14,626 bases of DNA from JAGDXZ01 sp049965975. GTDB taxonomy: Archaea > Micrarchaeota > Micrarchaeia > Micrarchaeales > CABMGC01. Of this stretch, positions 6,594 to 12,732 are shown piece by piece; within the stretch, counting starts at the first letter, position 1; each line of letters begins with the position of its first letter. The stretch is taken from contig JBMFVN010000015.1 in NCBI GenBank assembly GCA_049965975.1, forward strand, positions 1 through 14,626, in the 5' to 3' direction. A model generated the notes under the pieces. It saw nothing but the letters and a program-made list of their open reading frames with translations. It ran no database searches and was not told the DNA's origin. A program made the position numbers and the translations under genes.

Positions 6594-7345
6594 TCGAAAG
6601 CTTCTTTGTATACAAGGAAAAAGGAATAAATACAAAGCACTTAGAAGCAGCCTTCGAAAAGAATGGTATAAAAAAGAAAACTAATGCTGATCTGGTAATA
6701 GCAATAGGCGGAGACGGCACCCTGCTAAGGGCTTGCTCTAAATTCTTCAAAAAGCCTGTCTTGCCAATAAAGGCTGGCTCAGACTTCGGGCTGCTGTTCA
6801 AGCACAGCATTTCAGAAGCAAACATGCTTGCTGAGAAGGTGGCAAACAGCAATTACAAGCTGATAAACGAGCCGCTTCTCAAAGCGCATGTTGGCAATAT
6901 GTCGTTTTTGAGCGTTGGCGATTTTTACTTTCAGCGAGGTCGTGAGAACGGCGCAGTAAGATATAACATAAGAATAAGATACGACAAAAAGGCGATCGGC
7001 ATAAAAGCAGTAGGCGATGGCTTCATAATTTCCACGCCGCTTGGCTCAACAGGCTATTTTAGCTATTTGGAGAGGCTTTATGGAAAGCCAGCTAGGCCCA
7101 TAAGAGGCATAGGCTTTGAGCACATTTTGCCGCACTATCTTGAAGAGACCGTTAACGGGAAAAAGTCAAAGCCAAGGCTGAGGCGCATGCTTTCAAAAGA
7201 CTTTCTGCTTGAAGCAAGGCCTACAAGAGACCTAGATCAGTGCCTTTACTCGTCTTCTTTCGTAAATTACTGTGTGCGAATAAGAAAGAATCAGCGCATG
7301 CTTTTCGAGCTAAGCGACGAGCATGCAAATATAATGGAAATATAA
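6590..7345 (+). CDS. nadK: NAD kinase (PpnK/NadK family), divergent
   Basis: 251 residues from ATG 6590. The reading frame is open further upstream, but that part lies inside the S27ae gene, and the ATGA overlap at 6590-6593 marks the true start. The enzyme phosphorylates NAD to NADP. The family diphosphate-binding loop is G40-G-D-G-T44. The second core motif is about 142-157, GDGFIISTPLGSTGYF, where the family has DGxxxSTPTGSTAY. LINEP near 91-95 matches the usual NE/ND position. The Gly-rich GGP segment that normally follows the second motif is replaced by ERLYGKPARPI, so the substrate site is unusual. The kinase of a related lipid family is a less likely alternative. It sits in the translation-gene operon. 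Confidence 0.82.
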   Translation: MIESFFVYKEKGINTKHLEAAFEKNGIKKKTNADLVIAIGGDGTLLRACSKFFKKPVLPIKAGSDFGLLFKHSISEANMLAEKVANSNYKLINEPLLKAHVGNMSFLSVGDFYFQRGRENGAVRYNIRIRYDKKAIGIKAVGDGFIISTPLGSTGYFSYLERLYGKPARPIRGIGFEHILPHYLEETVNGKKSKPRLRRMLSKDFLLEARPTRDLDQCLYSSSFVNYCVRIRKNQRMLFELSDEHANIMEI

Positions 7346-7368
7346 AATATGAATGTAAAATATGAATG
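7343..7368 (+). repeat. 13-bp tandem duplication at a gene junction
   Basis: TAAAATATGAATG occurs twice in direct succession (7343-7355 and 7356-7368). The first copy contains the NAD kinase stop codon; the second ends in the annotated start ATG of the CPBP protease gene. Each copy also resembles a TATA element, so it may supply an internal promoter. Confidence 0.8.
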
Positions 7369-8103
7369 CGCTTGTTTAGTTTATTAGCTTATGGCGGTGT
7401 TGTGAAAAGTGCAAAACTAAGAAAAGTCGATGCGCATGCCAAGCCAGGAATCGATAGGGTCAGGCTTGCCAGCGGATTTTTCCTGTTGCTAATAGGCATA
7501 ATGCTCATTTTGCAGATTCCAATCGTGCTGCTATACTATGCAGACCTGATCTCTTACAATTCACTTGATTTCTTATCGACAGCCATGCTGTCAATGAGCT
7601 TCTCGATCTCTGCTTTTGCTTATCTTATGGCTTTCAAGAAGTTGAGCTTTAAAGACTCTGCAAGGGAGCTGGGCCTTGGCCGAAAGGAGCTTACTATTAG
7701 CATTATAGCGATAGGCATAGTACTGTTCCTTGCAATATTCGCGCTCGAGGGCATTGTGACAGCTATTGAAAGCTATTTCCATATAACGATAAGCACAAAC
7801 GTTGCAGAGGTTATGGCCGGCGCACCTATGTGGTTCTATATTTTTGTAGCAATCGTTGCACCTATAAACGAGGAAATCCTTTTCAGAGGCCTTCTTGTGC
7901 CACGTATAGGAATTGTTGCTAGCGCCGTTGTATTCGCCTTGCTGCATTATACTTATTATTCGAGCTACGGAATAGAAGTCATAGCAGCATTGGTTTTCGG
8001 CCTACTCGCAGGCTATGTTTACAAGAAGACCGGCTCGCTTTACGCCAGCACAGTAGCTCATGTGCTTGTAAACATATTTGCAGTGATAAACCTGCTGGCA
8101 TGA
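7366..8103 (+). CDS. CPBP-family intramembrane metalloprotease (CAAX/Rce1-like)
   Basis: 245 residues and strongly hydrophobic, with about seven to eight membrane segments from residue 35 onward. The CPBP (Abi/Rce1) catalytic motifs are in order: E169-E170-I-L-F-R174, then H194 in FALLHY, then H232-V-L-V-N236 near the C-terminus. The glutamates and histidines form the metal/water site inside the membrane. Bacterial and eukaryotic relatives cleave prenylated CAAX proteins or act in bacteriocin self-immunity; archaeal substrates are unknown. The start is uncertain. ATG 7366 has no ribosome binding site, whereas GTG 7402 (residue 13) has GGTG at 7396-7399 and would remove only a non-conserved leader. 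It lies 20 nt after nadK, and trmJ follows 10 nt after its stop. Confidence 0.88.
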   Translation: MRLFSLLAYGGVVKSAKLRKVDAHAKPGIDRVRLASGFFLLLIGIMLILQIPIVLLYYADLISYNSLDFLSTAMLSMSFSISAFAYLMAFKKLSFKDSARELGLGRKELTISIIAIGIVLFLAIFALEGIVTAIESYFHITISTNVAEVMAGAPMWFYIFVAIVAPINEEILFRGLLVPRIGIVASAVVFALLHYTYYSSYGIEVIAALVFGLLAGYVYKKTGSLYASTVAHVLVNIFAVINLLA

Positions 8104-8113
8104 CCTAGATGAT

Positions 8114-8812
8114 TTGTTGCCAATACGCTTAAAGCTCGTAATCGAAGGCCAAAAATATCAGACTAATGTAGGCTACATTGCGAGGGTGGCAAAGAATTTT
8201 GGCATCAGGCGGCTTTTCTTTGCAATGCCACGGGCAAACATAATAGGCAAGAAGGCGATTACCTATTCAAAGCACGCTGCAGACCTGCTCGAGAATGCCA
8301 GCATATACGACAGTCTTGACGAAGCAGTGAGAGACTGCGATATTGTGGTTGGCACAACAGGCCTTTGGGGCAAGGCAAATGCAGATTACAAGAATGCAAT
8401 GCTTCTGGATTCTGCAGTTTCTCTTATAAGTAAAAGCTGCTCGCGAAGGCACTGCAATGTTGCGCTGGTTATAGGCAGGGACGACATAGGAATGAAAAAA
8501 GAGGAGCTTGACAAATGTGACATAATAGTGTATATTCCGGCAAGCCCAGAGTACCCTGTTCTAAATGTTTCGCACGCTCTTGCAATAATGCTTTACGAGT
8601 TTTCAAAAGCGGAATTTTCAAGCGCGTATAAACAGGAGAAGCCAAAAGCAGAGAAAAAAGAGCTTGAGCTTCTTTTCTCAGAATTCGAGAAACTTATCGC
8701 TGGCAAGAATATAAGAAACAAAAAAGTAGTAGAAAGAGTATTCAAAAAAATTGTTTTGCAATCAAACCCTAGCCGGAAAGAGGTTCACGCCCTTATAACC
8801 GCACTCAAATGA
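8114..8812 (+). CDS. trmJ: SpoU/TrmH-class tRNA 2'-O-methyltransferase, TrmJ-like
   Basis: 232 residues. SPOUT-fold methyltransferases of this type transfer a methyl group from S-adenosylmethionine to a ribose 2'-OH; archaeal TrmJ acts on tRNA nucleotide 32. Motif 1 is about 16-27, QTNVGYIARVAKNFG, with the invariant Asn18. Motif 2 is LVIGRDDIGM. Motif 3 is IPASPEYPVLNVSHALAIMLYE. Motifs 2 and 3 form the knotted cofactor site, and the SPEYPxLNxSHA form is typical of TrmJ. The C-terminal 60 or so residues are basic and helical, as in TrmJ where they help bind tRNA. The frame has no ATG before the first motif; TTG at 8114 or 8117 is the start. It is last in the operon and ends 2 nt from the stop of the convergent sepF. 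Confidence 0.88.
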   Translation: MLPIRLKLVIEGQKYQTNVGYIARVAKNFGIRRLFFAMPRANIIGKKAITYSKHAADLLENASIYDSLDEAVRDCDIVVGTTGLWGKANADYKNAMLLDSAVSLISKSCSRRHCNVALVIGRDDIGMKKEELDKCDIIVYIPASPEYPVLNVSHALAIMLYEFSKAEFSSAYKQEKPKAEKKELELLFSEFEKLIAGKNIRNKKVVERVFKKIVLQSNPSRKEVHALITALK

Positions 8813-8814
8813 GA

Positions 8815-9192
8815 TTACTCCTCTGCCTTCTTTCTCTTTATTATCTTTACCTTCTTAGGCGTTACCAGTATCCTCGTCTCGTCTATCTGCGCTATGTCGC
8901 CGTCTATGCTTGCTACATAGTTCTTCAATGCCGCGATCACGTTGCTCCTGGTAGTCGGCCTCTTTGAAAGCTCTTCTATATTTAGCAGTATTATGTTCTT
9001 CTTTGCAAGCTCGTCTTCGACAAGCTTTACCTCGTCTTCGCTTACTATTGTCACTGGCTTGACATACATGTCAGCCGGCTCGTGCAGCACGTCGACGTCC
9101 TCCATTTCTGCCGAATTCATGTATTCTCCTATGTCTATTCCTTTCGAAGAAGATACTCCGAAAGCCTGGCTCAGTTTATCAAAAACTCCCAT
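8815..9192 (-). CDS. sepF: Cell division protein SepF, membrane anchor of FtsZ
   Basis: 125 residues from ATG 9192. The frame extends to a GTG at 9201, but that GTG is part of GGTGA, a Shine-Dalgarno 5 nt ahead of ATG 9192, so ATG is chosen. This start gives MGVFDKLSQAFG, the short amphipathic membrane-targeting helix typical of SepF. A variable linker follows (about 15-42). The SepF core at about 43-113 starts YVKPVTIVSEDEVKLVEDELAKK and includes a helix-strand arrangement that dimerises. The tail is Lys-rich. In archaea SepF tethers FtsZ filaments to the membrane at mid-cell, in place of FtsA. Two ftsZ genes lie about 4 kb away on the other strand. A TATA-like element at 9231-9238 predicts a short leader containing the GGTGA. 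Confidence 0.9.
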   Translation of the reverse strand: MGVFDKLSQAFGVSSSKGIDIGEYMNSAEMEDVDVLHEPADMYVKPVTIVSEDEVKLVEDELAKKNIILLNIEELSKRPTTRSNVIAALKNYVASIDGDIAQIDETRILVTPKKVKIIKRKKAEE

Positions 9193-9230
9193 TCTTCTCA
9201 CCGATCGCCTACTTTTCTTTTTTCAGAATA

Positions 9231-9238
9231 TATTTTTA
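9231..9238 (-). promoter_or_regulatory. Promoter and ribosome binding site of sepF
   Basis: On the minus strand a TTAAAAATATA element is centred near 9234, giving a predicted start near 9208. The leader carries GGTGA (9197-9201), 5 nt ahead of ATG 9192. The rest of the 9193-9312 gap has an A6 run at 9277-9282, which reads as T6 downstream of hel308 and may serve as its terminator. Confidence 0.5.
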
Positions 9239-9312
9239 ATACTTTCCTTCGAAAGCCTTGTATATTCAGTAAAGCGAAAAAATGTTTGTCGTCGTAGAAT
9301 TGATATCGACGT

Positions 9313-11430
9313 TCAGAATGCGTTTACCTGCTCCATTATCTTCTTTGCTATCTCTTTGCCGAAGAGCTTTGTTATTTTTTCCTCGCTTCCCTCTTTTCTT
9401 AGGTCAGCAACTCGCCTTATGCCGTTGTTGTACATGAGCCTGGCGCGCACCCTGCCTACTTGTTCGAGTCTTATCAGGTCAAGCAGCTCTTTCTTTACGC
9501 CATACTTTACCCTTACCCTAGCCTCGTGCAGCTTTGCCACGTTGACGCCTATAAGCTTTGCGAGCTCTATGCTTGAGTAGAGAAGCCAGTCAGCGTTTGT
9601 TATCTTGGTAAACAGATAGCCTGGAGTCGAGCCATACTTCGCTATTATGTCGCGTTCTGGAATCTCGTTGGCCCAGTCGTTAAGCATGAGTGCGGTGCTC
9701 ATTGGCTTCACAGGGTCGTAGAACGGCATTTCTTCATCGAAATCTATGCTTGCCTTCTTTAGCAAAGGCAAGTAATCGCTAAGCGCCATCTCTGCTTCGT
9801 CGGTCGTCTTAGCATAGGGCCTCATTTCAAGCGTGTTAGAAATTATGAACAATATGCCAAGATCGTCATTGGCATAGGGTAATGTGTCAAGAAGCCACTT
9901 TGCAGTAAGCGGGTCTATGTAAAGTTCGCTTATTCTTTTGCCTACTCTTGTTGCCTGGTACGCGCTTCCGGACTTTGTGACAAAGCCCCATTCGGCAAAC
10001 GTATCTATTATGCTGCTTGACATCTCGTAAAGCAGTTCCCTGTTGCCGAACTGAAAGCCGTAGAACGTGCCTGACAGAAAGTCAGCAATAGCTTCCTTTG
10101 TCCTGAACATCTCGGTAGCAACAAAAGCTAGAACATGTGTTCTTAGAACCGGCAATACCCCGAGCTTTGACGAGATCGGGTCAAGAGGTGCATTGATATA
10201 CCTTTGGAACAGGTCAGCTATCTCATATTTGCTTCTTGCTATAAGAAGAGCCCTGCCTTCCTTGTCGTAAGTAGGCCTGCCTGCTCTTCCGAACAGCTGA
10301 ACAACCTCATTTACACCTAGCTTGTTTGCACCTTCTTCCTCGCTGTACCTGCTTGTATCCCTTACAATTACCGTGTGTGCAGGCAAGTTTACTCCAAGGC
10401 CGAGTGTGGTTGTTGAGCATATTACCTTTATCAGGTTGTCCTTGAACGCGTGCTCTACAGCATAGCGCTGTTCATTGACAAGGCCGCTGTGATGGAATGC
10501 CACTCCCCGCTCAACGAGCTTAGCGAGCTTCTCGCACTGCGCAGTAGGCCTGCTTAGCGCATGCAGTATCGCATCGCTTACTTGCTTCAGTTTTTCCTTC
10601 TCTTCCTTGCTGAGAGTCTTTTCAGTTATCTCAGCAAGCCTCTCAGCCCCGCTTTCAGCGTATTTCTTTGTGGCATAGAAGACAAGAAGCTGCTTGCCCA
10701 TGCCTAAGGTGTCTTGCGCTATTCTGAGCTCAGGGATAGTGCTTGTGCCGTTCAGCGGCACTTCCTTGTCATCAAAATAGGCCTTGCCGTTGTAGGCAAC
10801 GCCCTTTTCCAGCTTCACCGGCCTGTAGTCGCTTTCTACAAGCTTTGCATTGAACCACCTTGCAAGCTCGTCAGCGTTGCCGATGGTCGCGCTCAGAGCG
10901 ATGAACTGCGCATGCCTGCACATGACCTTCAGCTTTGTGATAAGAACGTCTAGGGTAGGCCCCCTTGACGGGTCGTCGAGCATGTGAACCTCGTCAAACA
11001 CTATTACGCCTATCTGGTCCAGCCAGTCTATTCCGTGCCTTATCAGGCTGTCCAGCTTCTCTGTTGATACGAAGATAATGTCATAGCCTGAAAGCCAATG
11101 GTCGAGAGAGTCCAAGTCGCCAATTGATATTGCAACCTTGAGAAATGGGTAGGCGTTTTTCATCTCCTCGTATTTCTCGCTTACAAGCGCCCGCATAGGC
11201 GCCACATAAATTGCTTTTTTGAAATCGTGCAACACTGCGCGAAGCATGGCTATTTCTGCGATAAAAGTCTTGCCGCTTGCAGTAGGCGAAGCTACAACTA
11301 CATTGTTTCCGAAAATGAGCCCCTTGCTTATCGCTTCTTCCTGAGGCGGAGTGAGCTTTGAAATGCCTCTCGCTTTTGCTGCCTCGACAAGCTCCTTAGG
11401 CAGCATATTCTCTATTTCACCCAGCTCCAT
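9313..11430 (-). CDS. hel308: Hel308-type superfamily 2 DNA helicase
   Basis: 705 residues, normal for Hel308 (Hjm). This 3'-5' DNA helicase of the Ski2-like group acts at stalled replication forks. The order of motifs is clear: Q-motif Gln30 in LTPPQEEAI; Walker A A47-S-P-T-A-S-G-K54-T55; motif Ib region STEKLDS; DEVH at 146-149; SAT at 180-182; then in RecA domain 2 FHHSGL and QLFGRAGRP at 378-386 with the arginine finger. After it come the winged-helix and ratchet domains. A C-terminal helix-hairpin-helix-like domain (about 640-700, LIRLEQVGRVRARLMYNNGIRRVADL) matches Hel308 domain V. ATG 11430 is preceded on the minus strand by a TATA element (11459-11465), leaving a leader of only a few bases. 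No defect is seen. Confidence 0.94.
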   Translation of the reverse strand: MELGEIENMLPKELVEAAKARGISKLTPPQEEAISKGLIFGNNVVVASPTASGKTFIAEIAMLRAVLHDFKKAIYVAPMRALVSEKYEEMKNAYPFLKVAISIGDLDSLDHWLSGYDIIFVSTEKLDSLIRHGIDWLDQIGVIVFDEVHMLDDPSRGPTLDVLITKLKVMCRHAQFIALSATIGNADELARWFNAKLVESDYRPVKLEKGVAYNGKAYFDDKEVPLNGTSTIPELRIAQDTLGMGKQLLVFYATKKYAESGAERLAEITEKTLSKEEKEKLKQVSDAILHALSRPTAQCEKLAKLVERGVAFHHSGLVNEQRYAVEHAFKDNLIKVICSTTTLGLGVNLPAHTVIVRDTSRYSEEEGANKLGVNEVVQLFGRAGRPTYDKEGRALLIARSKYEIADLFQRYINAPLDPISSKLGVLPVLRTHVLAFVATEMFRTKEAIADFLSGTFYGFQFGNRELLYEMSSSIIDTFAEWGFVTKSGSAYQATRVGKRISELYIDPLTAKWLLDTLPYANDDLGILFIISNTLEMRPYAKTTDEAEMALSDYLPLLKKASIDFDEEMPFYDPVKPMSTALMLNDWANEIPERDIIAKYGSTPGYLFTKITNADWLLYSSIELAKLIGVNVAKLHEARVRVKYGVKKELLDLIRLEQVGRVRARLMYNNGIRRVADLRKEGSEEKITKLFGKEIAKKIMEQVNAF

Positions 11431-11519
11431 TTTATCTGAATAACATTTGCAGCAAAACTATTTTAGGCTTGCATTTAGGTTCTGTTTACAAAATACTAGA
11501 AGTGATAAAGACAGAATAG

Positions 11520-11812
11520 CAAGGAGACTGGTTACGTTTCAGGGCTATACCACTGCAACGTTCGTATGGCTTGACAATGGACAGGAATGAAAAAGCGGCA
11601 AAGGTAATACTCAAAAGAGCTACCCTCGGGCAGAGGGGAAGTTACGCTCATGGAGAGCGTATAAACCTCAACAAGAGGCAGTTCTCGAGGAACTGAGAAC
11701 CGATAAAACACATCATTTGCACGAAGCGATGAGTTCATTAATGCAAAGGCAGCCCACGCCGTTTACGAGCAGGCGGATGCCATCGCAGCAAAATTTTCCT
11801 AATATGGCATAA
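11520..11812 (+). pseudogene. tnpB (IS605 OrfB) 3'-end remnant
   Basis: No intact transposase is present, only a decayed C-terminus. Frame 1 (open 11520-11696) reads YGLTMDRNEKAAKVILKRA followed by TLGQRGSYAHGE. This corresponds to the end of the TnpB zinc ribbon plus the RuvC-III segment (family form CG..MDRDxNAAxNIL, then RATxGxxGSxAxGE). The ribbon cysteines are lost: Tyr stands in the CG position, and a TGC-AAC codon pair just upstream is out of frame, implying an indel near 11558-11563. After a second frame change at about 11670-11680, another frame runs EAVLEELRTDKTHHLHEAMS and stops at 11810-11812, reading like the TnpB tail. The first 85 percent or so of the gene, tnpA and clear element ends are absent. 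It marks an old insertion at the left border of the AT-rich island. Confidence 0.7.
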
Positions 11813-11815
11813 ATA
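11809..11815 (+). promoter_or_regulatory. TATA box overlapping the tnpB remnant stop
   Basis: CATAAATAG has its centre about 26 nt upstream of ATG 11838, the spacing expected for a leaderless archaeal transcript. The same element, CATAAATAGG, stands at the same distance ahead of the minus-strand gene at 5494. It lies on the last codon and TAA of the transposase remnant. Confidence 0.45.
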
Positions 11816-11837
11816 GAAGGAAAAATCAATATATAAT

Positions 11838-12690
11838 ATGACAAGTTTCAAAGAACTTATTAAAAACCCAAGTAGTATTACCCAAATATTAAGAAAGGGA
11901 GAGCAAGACGAATGGAAAATTTCGATAATTAAAAAAGGGGGGCATAGCAAAAGGGGTTTTTGTTCACTCACCTGACGAGGCGAAGCTCGATGAACAAGAA
12001 AAAAATAAGGGATATAAGTTGCATGTAGATGTAGCCAAAGAAGATCGTGTTCGTTTTCTCAATGAGGCAATACCGCTACTACTTGATAAGCACGTACCAT
12101 TCAAAGTATGGGAACCAAATCTGTTAGAAGAAGAAAACGGAACAACTCAGCAGGGCAAACTACTGACTATATACAATTTAAGCAGATGTAATGCACTGGA
12201 GGTAATAAAATTGCTTAACCCAATACTCCAAAAATATAGGGTTGGCAAATTGCCTCCCTCCGAAATCCCATTATCTAACTACATTTCATATCGTTACGCA
12301 AATTTTTATGACGATCCCCTTAAAAATCCATGGAACCAAACAGATGTAATTGACGGTGATCAAAGCAGGAATGGAGATGAAAGGGTATGGAAGTGGGTTA
12401 GGACACTAGACGAAAAACCAAAAATCGTATCAAGAGAAGACATTGCACATGGTGCAGATGGGCGTGCGAAAATAGGAGACATAGTTGCCTACCTCACAGA
12501 AAAAGGTTATGTTGCAGCTGAGCTTCTTGATTATAATATAAATGAGCATAAACTAGTTTTACAGATTATTTCAGGATCGCAAAAAGATGAAATAACTATC
12601 GCAGATTTGGGAAGTATATCTAGAACCCCTCGCGAAAAAATTGACACATTTTTTCTAAATTACCTAATAGCAATGCTTAAATATCAGTAA
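11838..12690 (+). pseudogene. OspF/SpvC-like phosphothreonine-lyase-fold protein, frameshifted
   Basis: Two overlapping frames encode one protein of about 283 residues. ATG 11838 opens the first (MTSFKELIKN...), which stops at 11973-11975. The second runs from 11929 to 12690. Removing one base in 11929-11972, most simply in A6G6 (11931-11942), joins them. In the joined protein, G-Y-K-L-H62-V, P-F-K89-V-W, G-K-L-L-T-I-Y112 and Y-I-S-Y-R152 occur in the order and approximate spacing of SpvC KFH106I, WK136V, TLY158 and SYR213. These include the general acid His and general base Lys of phosphothreonine lyases. GK-TIY and YRYANF also recall the lyase domain of class III lanthipeptide synthetases. 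Residues about 165-283 match nothing I know. Using TTG 12019 would leave His at position 2 and lose the first strand, so it is probably not a true start. Real pseudogene, sequencing error and programmed frameshift all remain possible. Confidence 0.55.
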
Positions 12691-12732
12691 ATTTAACCGT
12701 TTAATAGTGTTTATGCATTGTGAGGTAATGGC
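12691..12732 (+). promoter_or_regulatory. Promoter and ribosome binding site of the repeat-protein gene
   Basis: AAATTTA at about 12689-12695 is TATA-like and predicts a start near 12718. GAGGT at 12722-12726 stands 6 nt before GTG 12733. An ATG at 12728 reads only two codons before a stop, so GTG 12733 is the start; an in-frame TGA at 12721 excludes anything earlier. Confidence 0.45.

Noticed and set aside
9193..9201. GTG start for SepF at 9201
   Set aside because: This GTG is part of the GGTGA Shine-Dalgarno. The ATG at 9192 yields the expected membrane-targeting helix MGVFDKL.
8942..9580. 212-codon plus-strand frame opposite sepF and hel308
   Set aside because: It is antisense to two well-supported genes, and its Ser/Phe/Leu-rich translation is typical of a shadow frame.
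11532..11971. Minus-strand frames across the tnpB remnant and island start
   Set aside because: No family motif, ribosome binding site or sensible composition; the plus strand explains the region.
12019..12690. Intact 223-aa gene starting at TTG 12019
   Set aside because: No ribosome binding site or promoter fits, the start would fall one codon before the conserved His, and the upstream frame from ATG 11838 supplies the missing N-terminus.
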